In this document: one piece after another, positions 10,649-22,761 of the stretch | How positions within the stretch are numbered: position 1 is the first letter of the stretch | Layout of the letters: the number at the start of each line of letters is the position of its first letter | Assembly: GCA_020912385.1 (NCBI GenBank) | Contig: CP087215.1 | Coordinates: 1,302,001 to 1,366,000 of the forward strand | DNA: 64,000 nt | DNA from: Neofusicoccum parvum | Lineage: Eukaryota; Ascomycota; Dothideomycetes; Botryosphaeriales; Botryosphaeriaceae | Direction of reading: 5' to 3' | Program-made: the position numbers and the translations under genes | Notes under the pieces: model-generated | What the model was told of the DNA's origin: nothing | The model's database searches: none | The model's input: the letters and a program-made list of their open reading frames with translations, nothing else

Positions 10649-11989
10649 TTACCAGCTCTCAATCACGTCCGTGCCCGTCAAGTTCGGCTTGACCACCTTG
10701 CCCTCCAGCCAGTCCTTGCACTTCTTGTACAGGATGTCACGCTCGGGTCCGTGGGAGTTCAGATCTAATTTTGGTGGAGTGGATATCTCATCTTCGAGCC
10801 TGCGCGGTCCCTTGCGTTAGAGCTGTTTGTTGTCTGTGGATGGGGTTGAGCTTACCAGGCCAGGTACCGGTATCCACTGCGTGAAAGAGGCGCTGTTAGC
10901 TGGTGAAGTCCATAGAAAGATATATAAGGGGCCTTGAGTGAACAGAGCCGTTGCAAGAACATAGTGCAAAGCGTGGAGAGTTAAAGCATTCATCCAAACA
11001 CGGACGTGCGAGGCGACGGCCCCCACGCGGACGACGTCAACTCCCCACGCCCCAAACCACACCCCCACCGCCCCACCTCCGCACCCCAACCAGACAAAAG
11101 AACAAAGGCCAACTTACGAAGGATACTTCATAACCACCTTCTCCGGGATATCAAACGTCCTGCCGGGGTGCACCGGGATCATCTTGTCCTTGTCGAATAG
11201 CAGCGTGAAGAAGCAGATGCCCCACTTCCCCTCGCGCTTCTCCAGCAGGAAGAAGAAGCGGCACTCGGCCTCGTTGTCGACCTCGATGTTGTCGAACGTG
11301 AAGCGGCACGTGATGGTGACCTTCATCTTGGACACGGCGCGCGGGCCCTGCACGTCGACCGTCTGCCCGATGATGCGGTGCATGATGTACATGAACTCCT
11401 TGCCGCGCGCGAAGCCCTATGCGTTCCCCGTCAGCCCTCAGCTCTCAGTTCCGGGGTGGTGGTGGTGGTGCTGCTGCGCTCACGTCTTTGGAGGCTTTGA
11501 TGAACTCGTCGATGGAGCCCTGCTTCCAGCTCGTCGCGATGTAGGCGTCGTCGTGGAACTGGCTGGCGTCAGCGTCTCTCTCATTCCCTCGTTATCCGCG
11601 ATTGGGGGGGCTCGGTGATGGGCGTGTGGACCAACCATGGATCGGTAGTTCTCCCACTCGGCCGCGTCGCGGTAGCAGCCCCAGCCCTCGCAGAGCTCGC
11701 GGATCTTGAAGCGCTCCAGCGCGTCGGCGTCGGTGCCGGTGGCGTTGTTGCGGGAGGCTTCGGAGGGCCAGTGCGGAGGCTGGGTGACGGGGTAGAGCTC
11801 TGGGGTTGGTGTCAGTTATGCGTGAAGGGGAATTGGGTTCGGGCAGGCTGGCGTACGGCCGCCTCCGGCTTGGTGGCGGAGGGAGGTTGAGAAGGCGCGT
11901 GCGGCTTCGCGACGGGTGGTGGACCGGAGCGTGGAGGAGATGCTGCGGGAGGCGGCGGGCCGCAGGGCGCTGAAGGCTGGGCGAAACAT
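10649..11989 (-). CDS. SnoaL/NTF2-fold protein with mitochondrial-type presequence
   Basis: Six exons on the minus strand: 11857-11989, 11636-11799, 11484-11558, 11118-11416, 10856-10876 and 10649-10799, giving 280 aa. Introns are 57, 77, 67, 241 and 56 nt; the fifth exon is only 21 nt. Residues ~50-220 resemble the SnoaL-like (NTF2-fold) proteins of fungi: an Arg-Glu-Leu-Cys-Glu-Gly-Trp-Gly-Cys-Tyr segment near the start of the fold, then Asp-Asp-Ala-Tyr-Ile-Ala-Thr-Ser-Trp, then a beta-rich core. The first ~40 residues lack acidic residues apart from one Glu and are rich in Arg, Ser and Ala, with an Arg-Ala-Phe-Ser-Thr-Ser patch typical of mitochondrial presequences. The start ATG was chosen for this reason and because its frame splices exactly. 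Two other upstream frames (ATGs near 12116 and 12120) also exist but give Pro-rich, less natural N termini. Enzyme activity is unknown. Confidence 0.78.
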
Positions 11990-14036
11990 TCTGGGAGGGG
12001 TTGGAATTGGCCACGGGGAGAGGGAAGAGAGTGAGGAGGGGGAGAGACAAAGAGGAAAGAGAGGACAGCGAAGACAGGACGAGTAATAAGAGGGATGGAG
12101 TGCGGCACAGCTTCATTCAACTATTTGACCGCCCACCACCGCGGGGCAGCACGCCAGGTTCGAGAGTGCTCCTGGACAGCTGGCGGACATAGCTCCCTGG
12201 AGCTATACTACGGAGGCAGCATACCCCCAAGAGCTTCATCAACGTTGTCCCGTGCCATGCCGCCGTCACGCCAGCTGGGTTATCCGTCCTCATTATCCGG
12301 AATCAGCACACCGCACACCGGTCACGGCCGTCTTCACGAAACCGTGGGGGAGGGAGCTTGGGTGAGGATTGCTAGCGAGCTCCACAAGGCAGCCTGCATG
12401 AAGCATGATTGCCTCCCCATGATTCATGCAGGGACCTTGAAGAATGTGGGTTCTTTCGGAAAATATCCTAGTGCGCGGTCAGGACGGGGCTGGATTCGCT
12501 GATCCTGGAGCATCCGGAAGCTGCGTTATCGCCAGCCGCGCGCGCCGCAATGCCCCGGCAGTCTGGATGGAACCATTAGACGCCGGGACCTACTCCGAGA
12601 GACGCTCGGATGGAGTTTGGTCGGAGCTTCCGAGTACGTTGGTCCTGGCACAACACTTAGGAAACCCGGGCCGGGTTGTCGCCATGGCCACACTCCAGCA
12701 CATTACACGGACAACACGGGATGCGGACAGCCTGTCCCTCCAGAATGCCGCCGGGAAGCGACGAAGTCCGCAGCCGGGGAATGGTAGGATTGCCCGTACC
12801 GTTCGCTGTACGGCACAGCCGTTACGAGGCGGGAGCGGCCCGAAGAGGGCTCCAGTTTTTCGTCGCGCTTGCGAGGCCGTCGTCAGTGCTCCCCTGGAGC
12901 TGGAGGAAAGTGGCTTGATCTCTGTTGGCTCCTCGGCAATGGACGTCGGCTGTTGGAGGGGAGAGTGTCCTCCAGCGCTCTCGCGGTCATGCGGTTCGCT
13001 GAGTCGTTTCCGCATCGATCTCCTGACGGCCTTATGACCGAGGCGAGCATGCTTGGGAGCGTACGTGTCCGGAAGGCCGCGGCCGTCGTGAGTATATTTC
13101 GGATCGCGAAGGGCCCGATGACTGTCTGGAGAAAGTATAGGGCGATTGAGGCTGATTTGCTGGTGTTGAAGATGGAAGGATTCGAATGCCGGCAGAGATG
13201 GAGCTCCGTCATCGACACGTGATCTTTCCTTGCTTCCGACCGGCCATCCCAGCCGCCCAGTGTTCAGAGGTCCAGATGACTAACTTGTGAGCAGCAGAAA
13301 CAAGCACCGTCGCCTTTCGCGACTCTAGCAGGGCACTTACTCCATCCTTCGCCGGATCCTAACTCACGTGCTTTTCGTCACGGCGCACAGGCGCCCAGCA
13401 GGGCCACTTTTTTCTGTGGACCAGATGAAGCAGATGATCAAGTGTGTGGAGGGGCAGAAAACCTTACAACTACGACCGCGTCCGACCTGCACATATCAGT
13501 CCGACAGCCCTCGTGAAGACTGGTGGCATTCTCCTGCCGTCGGCGTGGCTAATTTTGCCTCTTCCGGATGAGCCGCGCATTCTTACCAACCACAACCGAT
13601 TGTTGTCATGCTCACGCCCCGCCGCGTCGGCAGGAACTGCAGGACGATGGCTTTTAGTGATCAGGGCCGGGAATGCATATATGAGCCGAGGGATGCTGCC
13701 AGTGTCCCGAGCAGTCGTCGCGAAAGTGGACAAAAGATTAGTCGTCCCGGCTCCCGGCGGGAGGCGGCTGGCCGCGTGCATTTCAAATCACTGGGTAGTC
13801 CTCACAAGAGCGTGGAAGAATGCGGACTGCTGGAAAGTGTCATTACATAAATCCGTCTCGAACAAGCGGTAGAAGAATCCATGGTGCGTATTTACAAGTC
13901 CACAAACAACCCCGCCCACGGCAGCATTTGGTATTTCTTTTTTTCCTCATCACACCCAGTCCTACTCTTCGTCATGTCCGAGGCTCATACCGTCGTACTT
14001 ATCAAAACATCTTAGAACCAGAAGCGTGACGCCGCC
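11990..14036. other. gene-free stretch
   Basis: About 2 kb between the SnoaL-like start and the 3' end of the transporter gene. ORFs up to 197 codons occur on both strands but overlap each other and show Arg/Ser/Gly-heavy composition without domain patterns. I see no RNA gene or repeat ends. Confidence 0.5.
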
Positions 14037-15100
14037 TTAGACGTTGTTATCCGCTCTCCTCTTCTCGCTGGCGCCCTTGATCATTGTCGACAGATCCCCG
14101 ACTGCAGCAGGTTAGTATCGACTGATGACTTCAGCGCGGTCAGGGTCTCTTACCTGGAAGTTGGAATGGGAAGTCCAAAGCTGCCAACATGATTGCAAAG
14201 AATATCCACCAGCCACAGGCACAAGTGACGAAGGTGAAAGCACCACCTGTGATGATCAAGTCGCTGGACATCTTCATGTTGCCGTTCGACATTTGCCAGT
14301 ACCCGCCAGCCAGGCAACTGAAAGCGACGACCAGGGTTGCGAAAATCAAACAGAAAACAACGTTGGTCCGAAGCGCCAGGATGAGGAAAATGAAGCACAG
14401 GAGACCCATGGCCAAGAGGAAGAAAGCTGGTACAAATTGCGGTCAGCTGGCGTCACTCGCCACAATTCCAGGAGTAACGTACCGAAACTCGAGTTGAACC
14501 CGACAGTTGTCAATCCAGCCGCCGGGTTGGTCGGGTCGGTTGAGTACGCGCCGTACGCGTTGAAGAAGGGCTGCAAGGTTCCGCCAAAGGAGAGCCAGAA
14601 GGCACCGAAAGAGCAGAAGACGACGAAGGGGAAGGTGTTGCCGATGATCCATTCACCGAGGCCGCCCATGAGCATGAGCACACCACCGAAGAAAAAGTAC
14701 GTTGCTGTTCCGGAGGCACCGCTACCACCTGCACCGCGCCATCCCATGAGGATGCAGCTGAGCGGCGAAAGCGACAGCAGGAAACCAACGAGGGCGCTGC
14801 GGTTAAGTCAGCTACGCCGAAGCACGCCGTTGTCGGGGAGACTTACAGTGGAGTCGGATTGCCCACAGTCTTCCGGAGATCGCCCTTGACGGCGTTCTGA
14901 GGCGACAGGTAGATCTTCTCGAAGAGCTCAGGAGAGATTGAAATGCTGCCTGCTGTGCGGATGCGTCTCAAGGCCTCGTCAGAACCCAAGTGTTCCCCAA
15001 GGTGCTCGTTGTGGAAGCCATTCTGGCTGTGGCTGAAGTCCTTCTCAAGAGGGGCGTCGCCGCCGTTCGTGGCGGCTGGGTAGTTGTGCTCGGTGGCCAT
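14037..15100 (-). CDS. GPR1/FUN34/YaaH family acetate (carboxylate) transporter
   Basis: Four exons on the minus strand: 14847-15100, 14483-14796, 14154-14426 and 14037-14101, giving 301 aa. Introns are 50, 56 and 52 nt, and the last contains a perfect TACTAAC branch site. The cytosolic N terminus of about 80 residues ends in the family signature Asn-Pro-Thr-Pro-Leu (residues 81-85). Six hydrophobic segments follow, including Gly-rich helices around residues 105-135 and a long pair at about 195-260, then a short basic tail. Length and layout match yeast Ady2/Ato1, Aspergillus AcpA and Yarrowia Gpr1, which carry acetate or ammonium across the plasma membrane. Substrate preference here is inferred. 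The start ATG replaces a longer GTG-initiated frame because it matches the family's length. Confidence 0.93.
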
Positions 15101-18100
15101 GGTGGATACGGGTATCACTGGGTGGGTACGGGAAAGAGCAAGGGGAAATTGGATGACAAGAAAACACCGAAGCACCCAGCAGGCTGGAAATGCAAGATCT
15201 CAAACAACGAGAGTCCGGTGGGGCGGGAGGGGTCCTGCTCATATACGACGGGCCGGCTGGCTGGCAGCAGACGCGGACGGGCGACGGCTCCGCACGCAGG
15301 CCTCCTCCCTCCTGCTCCGCGCAGGCCAGGCTGGTTGAGGTGGAGCCCCAAGGGTCGGAGGAGCTGCGCCGATCACGCCGCGGTTCTGGCTGGGCGGCTG
15401 CCAACGCCATGCTGGCGCAGCAGAGACATTGGGACGATCCGAGCTAGCCGGGGCTCTGGCAACCCAGTCAGGAGGCCGCTGCAGCAGCGTGAGGGCGCGC
15501 GGGCTGAGGGCACTCGGACTGCACAACCAGCATAGTTTTCCCCAGATGCCAAACGGCCGGCTTATTTCCACGCGGGGAAGCCGGGCTAGACCAAGACGGA
15601 CGAGGCCAGGGCGGGCTGGGGCACGGGTTCGCGGATCCTCGATAGCGGATGCTGGCGACGGCGGCGCTGCGCGAGTCGGCGGACGGTGACGGTGGTGGGC
15701 GAGGCGCTGGCGACTGGGGCCGGGTTTGCGGAGCCAGTCGCTCGCTAAGCCGCGCGATCCACGTCTAGCAGAATGCGGGGAAAAGGCAAACGCGCGCGTC
15801 ACAGAATCAGAACCACCGCCCGCTGCCCTTCTCTCCGCCCCAGCCCTCCCGCAACTGCCGCCCACTGCAGCCCGTCAATCACACGCCGAGTCGGGCCCCG
15901 ACGCGCACGGCACTGGGTCCGCGCTGCCACCACCGCATCACCGCCGCCACACACGCTTGTCGCCATGCAGCACGCTCGACGGAGCAAGCGCAGCTCCAGC
16001 CTGGCCGCAAGCGCGCGCACTGCTGAGCGCCATCCCGCACGCCAAGCTTTTCTGCGCTCTGATATGTCCGGGCCAAGGGCACTGAGTCGGACGCGCCACG
16101 TCCCGGCCCCCGGGCGGGTGGTGTGAGCCGCGTGGAGCTGAATCGTTACCGCCAACCAGAGTGCCGCTCCCTCCCTCCATGCAGGAACCCCATCCGACGC
16201 TCTCGTGCGAGCATCCACGTCGAAGCTTGCGACTCTCGGAGCCTGCGCCCAGCCGTGCGAGCCCGCCATCGCCGCACGGAGCATTTTCCGGTGCGATCAA
16301 CCTGCCCCAACGGTCTTCAGATGGCCGAGGTGAGGGCTGCATCGCCGTTGCCTTGATGGAGATCAGGGCGGTGCATCCTGGACGGGCTGCCTGCATTCAT
16401 CATCAGCCCCTCAAGGGAGTTTGGCGTTGCCGAGTCCGTCCGTCTCCGCAGACGTAGGAGTGCTACTGACCTATCCCGGCGCGCGGGGTGGTCTCGATGC
16501 TTCGAGGCTTCGATGATGACGGCTGGCACATGGCTTCCCACGCCTCCCTCACGATCTGGGAGCACGCCTAAGCTGGAGCCAATCACCCCTGCCGCTGCCG
16601 TCACCCTGCGTGCTGAATCAAGACCCATGCCTTGTTCGCACCACCCACGTTGCGGCTCGGATAGAGAGTTGTGGAGAAAGCCAGGAAACCTCCACGCCCG
16701 TGCCCTGCGTCTTGTTTTGACTCTCAAGCACTCGCCGTCTTGCTTCCAATATTGCTCCTGTGAGTTTGACCGTCGTGAGGCTTGTTGTGTTTTAAGCTCG
16801 GGCCTCGCGTTCTTGCCGTTCCTGACCAATTCTTTACACATCCTCTCGGCCGGTGCTGGAGGCGCTGACCACCACACGCCTTGAGCTGGGGTGCCCCTGT
16901 CACGCTGACCCGTTTGTCGACTGAAGCTTCCCTCGAGTCTCCATTCGGACTTTCCACGCCCTAAAGCCGCCGTGTAGAGGCCGATTCTTCACGTAGCGGT
17001 GCCATCCCAACGCTTCGTTTTTGGAATTCGACCGGAACTACTGCAGCTCTGGCAAAGCTCACACTCTGATCTGCTTCATGCGATACTGTTCTGGCTCCCC
17101 ACGGGTTGACCACTAATGCAAAGGACCGAAGCTGCATTCAAGCCTTGGCGCGACGATCGGAGCTTTCTCCTCGACTCCGCACTCCACCAACTCACACAGC
17201 AATTGACCTTCAGCTTTTGGCTCTCAACTCCTGCCGCACGCAGCTCAGCTCTCTCAATTGACATGTGTTCAACAGTATCATCGCACTCCCAACAGCACCG
17301 GCCTTTAACAGACGCCTCTGATCCTTCGCCGGACGTCCGGATGTGCGGATCCGCTCCCCAGATTACAAGTACCCACTTTCAGGTCGATTGGCTAGCTGAC
17401 CATATTCTTAAGCGGTGAACACGTCTCGCATACCGCCACATAAAGACCGTGCTTGCCCTGGGCTGGCTTCAGAGGTTTCGAAAGGATCTTTGCTCCGTTC
17501 CTGACGCCCGAGCCGGTCCCATCGTACGAGGTTGCCAAGGAAACCCGTGCGGATGCCGTTTACTCAACCCACTGGTCCGAGGAGGGTAAAATACGCGTTT
17601 GTTGGGTAGTTTTGAGGATTTTTGCCGTGCTGCCTTGTTTCTTGAGAACGTTGCATAGAGAGGACTGAGCTTCTTCGCAGTATCTCGCCGCAAAGCTGTC
17701 TGAATATTGCATCGGCACAACGGTCATATTTTCCGGGATAGTGACAGCAAATTTATACACCGGTTCCTATCTGCACCTCGAATTCCCCAGTGTTTCTTAC
17801 CTTCAACCCAGAACAAAAGGACCGTACCACCAGCCCCCGGCGCGCCGCATCCCGATCCAACATAACACACTGACCCTTGGGGATTGGAGCATTCTTTCAG
17901 ACAAATACATTTGGGGATATGTGGCAAAGTTGTCCAGGTGGACACTTCGACTCGCCACGTAGTTGTGTTTATCGGGAGCTTCGCGCCAGCTGTCAGCTGT
18001 CAGCTGTCGGCTGCAGCACCCCTGCATGTTGCTTTCGCCTTCTCTCGCCTCTGCAGCATGAACCAGAATGAGGATGCTATCTGCTGTTCTTCTTCAATCT

Positions 18101-18241
18101 GTCTGCCTTGCTTACTCATTAGACTGGGCACACTGATAAGCGAGGCGAGGCTGAAGTTTTGCTCAGCCTTGCCTTGAATGTTCAAAGAACCTTTACCTCA
18201 AACAAATCCAGATCAGAACCTACCTGCGAGGCGCAAGAGCT
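15101..18241. other. gene-free stretch upstream of the HET-domain genes
   Basis: About 3.1 kb. The left half (15.2-16.1 kb) is GC-rich, with frames open by composition on both strands. The right half is mixed. No domain-like peptide, tRNA or transposon end was found. It marks the change from housekeeping genes to the accessory HET/P450 block. Confidence 0.5.
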
Positions 18242-20645
18242 ATGAGCTGTGGAAATTGCCAACGTGCTCTTGAAGAGGTCGTGCCCGATACCATCACCGT
18301 TTCTAGATGGTCTGGAAACATTGATTCGTCACCATTGTTCAGCCGCAGCTCTATCCTTCACCACTCTTTTGATGCACTCAAGGATGCATCAAAGTGCGGG
18401 TGCCATCTTTGCAGCCTTATTGTGTGCCTCCTTACTGAAGACCGGCTGCGCGAGCTGCCTGCCGACTTTCAAACTGGTCTGCACGTTCAATCTTCAGAGA
18501 ACAAGGCCATCTCCATTTCCATCTCAGTTGAGTTTTTCAACGTCGAAGGTGTGCATACCAGGACTGGTTTCGAACTGGCGGACTGCAAGAGGGAGCTGGA
18601 GAATCCTCCGCGTAGGTCTCCGCCATTCCCGTCTTCTTCCAAATTACTCACAGCCTCTCGAAGCACGCTTGGCCCGTATCCTTCGCTGCAGCCACCCCGC
18701 GGTGAACGAGACGACAGGCTCAGATCTCAGTCTTGATCTTGCTGCCTACTGGCTAGATCAGTGCTTGAAGACTCATACGGACTGCCGCAAGTATTTGGAC
18801 ATCGGGACATTTTTTCCTACGCGTGCAATCGATGTTGGGCCAGCTGATGGCTCGAGAGATCCCCATCTCTATGACTGCAGCTCACGCGGTATGCCCAAAG
18901 ATGATCGTCGTTACATTGCACTCAGTCACTGCTGGAGATCTGGACAGGGCGTCCAGGTTCTGACAACCGAAAGAGCTACCTTTCACGAGCACCAGCGCGG
19001 CATTCCCATCTCCAAGTTTCCAAAGACTTTCCTTGACGCAATCGCCGTTACCCGAAAACTAGGATTCCGGTATCTTTGGATTGATTCTTTATGCATCATT
19101 CAAGGAGATGTTCACGACTGGTCGCGCGAGGCTTCGAGGATGAGTGACGTTTACCGCAACGCCGTCTTCACTATTGGGGCTGCACGTGCTTGGAACTCCT
19201 CAATTGGTTGCTTCGTTGCACGAAACCCTCTACCAATTTGGCCGTTCGAAGTATGCTTACCCGCGAACGATAATCAGAAACAAAAGTGCCTGCTTTTGTT
19301 CTCTCCATTCGATCATGATGACTATACACTACGAGAAGTAGAGGAAGGCACTTCTGCATTATTTACGCGTGCTTGGGTCTTTCAGGAGCAGATCCTATCA
19401 CCCCGCATGCTCCTGTTCGACAAAGATCAAATTCATTGGGAATGCCCATCTCTTCACGCCTCGGAACGGCAACCGCAGGGCGGCTGTGCGATGAATTTCG
19501 ACGACCACTGGGACATTCGTCGAAGGATTTTCGAGACCCAAGGAGGAGAGAATTTCTTTGATCTTGCCCATTCTGCCATGTTCCATTACTGGCCCGTTCA
19601 ACACGTCCTCTGGAGCAAACCGGTAATCAACTACACTCACAGAGGGATGACAAGGTCAAGCGACCGTCTAGCTGGTATTGCCGGGGCTATCCAACGGCAA
19701 ACTCGTGACACTTACTTGGCAGGACTGTGGAGGAATCAGATTCATTGCGACTTATTGTGGTATATGCCCTTCAATCCGTGGGACCTCCGCTCGCGCCTCA
19801 GGGACTACTACACCCTAGAAAACTCCACACGCCAAATACCTGCAATAGCGCCTTCATGGTCATGGGCTTCTGTCACACTGCCAATCAGCTATGGTAGCGC
19901 TCTCGCCACCGCGTATCCGTTGACGCCCATGTGTACCTTCGAAGACGTCAAGGTCGACGGGGACCCATGTTGTCTTTTTGGAAAGCTCACCATCACAGGC
20001 GATGTTAGGACATTCCAAATTCGCTCAGTATATCCATATTGGTGGATCGAACGCTGCAATCCCACGTTCAGAGGGGAAGGCGTGGCAGAATACCACTCCA
20101 CCCAGTTCGACCCAGAGCACTTTTTCCTAGCCGCGCGCCATGGAGACACTTCTTGCCATCTGATCCCGGGCTGCTGGCATCCAGACGAGGTCGTCGGCCC
20201 AGAAACTCCTATCACCTTCATCGCCGTGTCGCAATGCTCGCGGCCTGCCTTCGGCAGAACGGGCTACGATAGGGACTCGTACATCGTCCACGCTCTGGGC
20301 CTCGTGCCCGCGGAAAAGGCCAGGGCGCAGCAGCTGAACGGTGAGAAGCAGGAAGCTCGTCTGTTCCGACGCGTGGGCCACGCTGAGTTTCACCACTGCG
20401 CGTGGTTCGGCTACTGGTGTGACCACGAGCCGGGGCCCGACGCCATCGACGTGCCGTGGTTGTGGGATCCTCGCGAAACGGTCGGCTGCGGAGTGTCCGG
20501 AACGGGCAGGCCGTTGTTCTCGTCGCCTTGGGTTGCGGATGGGGAGGGCGTTCATGCTCATCCGATTCATGCTGATCCGCTGCCCGGTCGGATGGCGTAT
20601 CACGGGGACGTGGATGTTCAGACGTTGACAGTTGAGATTATTTGA
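18242..20645 (+). CDS. HET-domain protein (heterokaryon incompatibility type), frame change near the 5' end
   Basis: The N terminus reads in one frame from the ATG at 18242. It has Cys-x-x-Cys near the start and Cys-Gly-Cys-His-Leu-Cys around residue 60, as usual in this family. The HET domain and everything after read in the +1 frame. The best splice I can find joins 18242-18611 to 18718-20645 (intron 106 nt, GTAGGT donor, GACAG acceptor), giving 765 aa. HET hallmarks follow at ~189-340: Tyr-Ile-Ala-Leu-Ser-His-Cys-Trp, then Leu-Trp-Ile-Asp-Ser-Leu-Cys-Ile-Ile-Gln, then Asp-Trp-x-Arg-Glu-Ala and Val-Tyr-x-Asn-Ala. A later Pro-Ser-Trp-Ser-Trp-Ala is also typical. HET proteins trigger cell death after fusion of unlike fungal cells. 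If the intron is not real, the gene carries a frameshift and is a pseudogene. Confidence 0.75.
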
Positions 20646-20991
20646 GCTGCACTGCTGGTTGACGTCCTCTCGCGAATGGTCTTGAGCTTGTTTGAGCATC
20701 GTACGCGAGAGATGCAAAGGCGAATTACGAGCTCCCGCAAAATAATTTCATAGATCAACACGGGAAAATACGGTAATCTGCCTAAGCGCGTATATTTATG
20801 CTCTTAGACGGAAAACATAGTGTGCCAGCACCTTTTCCTGGCGGAGAGTGGGGTCTGCAAAGGCGGTCTGGGTAAAAGTGGCTCTTCAGCAAGGGATGGG
20901 ATCATCTTGCAGCTGACTAAGCGTTCTACACATGTACTTATAAGTATACCTCAAAGGAAGTAGCGCACACTGCAGGATCGGGCCGCCCACC
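20646..20991. other. spacer between the two HET-domain genes
   Basis: 346 bp, AT-richer than the flanks. It must hold the terminator of the first HET gene and the promoter of the second. No clear TATA box was chosen. Confidence 0.4.
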
Positions 20992-22761
20992 ATGAACTCA
21001 AACGAAGGTTTCCCAACGGATGGGGAAGCCTTCCAGAACGCTCCCAGATACCGGTACCGCAAGCTGGAATCCGACCGGCATATACGACTGCTCCATGTTT
21101 CCTCCTCTGACCTGGGCCCGGTATTTGAAATTGTTCATGCAGACCTCGATAGACCACTACATTTTGAGGCACTTTCCTATGTCTGGGGAGATGATTCGCG
21201 GCCGTTGCAATTACCTATCGCGAACCGAGCTGGCTACGTCTCCCTGACGGAGAGCTTGGATCAAGCTCTACAATATTTGCCTGGGCTACTGGGGACAGGC
21301 TATATCTGGATCGACCAGATCTGCATCAACCAAGACGATCCCAAGGAGCGCGGCCAGCAGGTCTCGCTGATGGGAGAGATATTCAGAGCTGCAAAAATGG
21401 TCTTCGTTTGGCTTGGCCCGGCGGACCAGAGGCTGTTACCAATCCTGAGGGTCCTAAAGCTTGCGGAAGAGAAAGACCACAGCGAACAAACCGAGGAAGA
21501 GCTCTGGCGTATATTCGGGAACATGGCCAATGATGCCGCATCGGTAGCTGAAGAACTTTCTGGAGCACGCCAGATATTTGCTCATTCATGGTTTACAAGG
21601 TCTTGGGTATTCCAGGAATTTGCGCTAGCACGGGACCTTCAAATTGCCATCGGACCACACTGCTTTCACTGGAAGTCGCTTATCTTGATCGCAACGTTAG
21701 GGAGGCATCAGCATGGCCCGAATGTCAACGCATGCGTCACACAAGTTGCTGGAAGGAGCTACTGGCAAAAGGAACTTCACCAGGACGTGTCCCCCGAGGA
21801 CCGTGCCTTCCAATTCTGCCGCTTGCTGACCATGATCGGCCGCCGTCTGCACGCCACGGACCCCAGAGACAAAGTTGTTGCATATTTCGGCTTCTGGAAA
21901 CCGCAAAACTTCGAGACCGAAAGTGTCTATACCACAGAAACAGGTGAGGTGTACACAAGGCTTTCCAGGTGCATCATAGAGGAGTCCGCATCTCTGGATA
22001 TTCTCGGGGCTGGCCGTGGTGTCGACACTCCGCGCAGCCCTGACTATGAACACTCGTCTCTTTCCTTGCCATCCTGGGTTCCGGACTGGTCCGGAGTCAG
22101 TAGCTACGACCTGTCCCCCATCCTGACAAGGTTGCTGCCGGAGACGAAGTGGGACGCGTCGCAGCGGAGGTTACATCAGTGCCCGTTTCAGTCATCCGAC
22201 AGCCTGCGTCTAAAATGTCGGGGGAAGATGATATGCTCTGCTGAGTACACGTCTACCTACGTCTTACCGGCAATGGATGTCCGGAATGAAAGACCCGAAA
22301 TAATTAAACAATGGAGGGCATTTCGTAACCACGTGGAGAATGAGGCGTTCCTTGAGGGTGTCGACGAAACGGAGCTCGTTGAGACTATTTGCCGTGCAAT
22401 TTTGTGTGGTAATGAGCTGGACCAAAGCCCCTCTTACATTGTGAAGGATCTCTCGCGCGAGGCTGGCGAGGATGAAGACGGGAAAAGATCGGGGGCGGCG
22501 AAATTCAGGGAGGCTCTCAACTTTGCGTGGGGCAGGAAGATCGTGAAGACCAGTACGGGGAAAGTCGGACTGGTGCCACACACTTGCATGCCTGGTGACG
22601 TCATAGCAATTCTCCATGGTTCCAGGGTGCCTCTTTTGCTAAGACAGGTGGAGGATTCGTCGAACTACCAGTTGGTCGGCGATTGCTATGTTGATGGTCT
22701 TATGTTTGGAGAAGCTGTCAGTTGGGAGGAACATGAGGCCGAATCTTTTACTTTGGTTTGA
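20992..22761 (+). CDS. HET-domain protein, het-6 type
   Basis: Intronless gene of 589 aa. The HET domain spans about residues 57-215. It opens with Phe-Glu-Ala-Leu-Ser-Tyr-Val-Trp-Gly-Asp (57-67) and continues with Ile-Trp-Ile-Asp-Gln-Ile-Cys-Ile-Asn-Gln (105-114). It then has Glu-Arg-x-x-Gln-Val-x-Leu-Met, a Val-Phe-Val-Trp-Leu-Gly-Pro strand (137-143) and a Trp-Phe-x-Arg-Ser-Trp-Val-Phe-Gln-Glu block. This is the complete motif set of the het-6/tol group. The C-terminal half, with Trp-Val-Pro-Asp-Trp-Ser and a late Gly-Asp-Cys-Tyr-Val-Asp-Gly-x-Met, is the conserved tail of such proteins. The expected role is allorecognition or a related cell-death response in the cytoplasm. It follows the first HET gene in the same orientation, but the two differ in subtype, so they are not a recent tandem duplication. 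Confidence 0.92.
   Translation: MNSNEGFPTDGEAFQNAPRYRYRKLESDRHIRLLHVSSSDLGPVFEIVHADLDRPLHFEALSYVWGDDSRPLQLPIANRAGYVSLTESLDQALQYLPGLLGTGYIWIDQICINQDDPKERGQQVSLMGEIFRAAKMVFVWLGPADQRLLPILRVLKLAEEKDHSEQTEEELWRIFGNMANDAASVAEELSGARQIFAHSWFTRSWVFQEFALARDLQIAIGPHCFHWKSLILIATLGRHQHGPNVNACVTQVAGRSYWQKELHQDVSPEDRAFQFCRLLTMIGRRLHATDPRDKVVAYFGFWKPQNFETESVYTTETGEVYTRLSRCIIEESASLDILGAGRGVDTPRSPDYEHSSLSLPSWVPDWSGVSSYDLSPILTRLLPETKWDASQRRLHQCPFQSSDSLRLKCRGKMICSAEYTSTYVLPAMDVRNERPEIIKQWRAFRNHVENEAFLEGVDETELVETICRAILCGNELDQSPSYIVKDLSREAGEDEDGKRSGAAKFREALNFAWGRKIVKTSTGKVGLVPHTCMPGDVIAILHGSRVPLLLRQVEDSSNYQLVGDCYVDGLMFGEAVSWEEHEAESFTLV

Noticed and set aside
12444..13037. 197-codon ORF in the 12-14 kb spacer
   Set aside because: It overlaps other frames on both strands, shows no conserved motif, and no splice signals extend it.
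14125..14889. 254-codon plus-strand ORF
   Set aside because: It is antisense to the transporter gene, whose exons splice into six hydrophobic segments.
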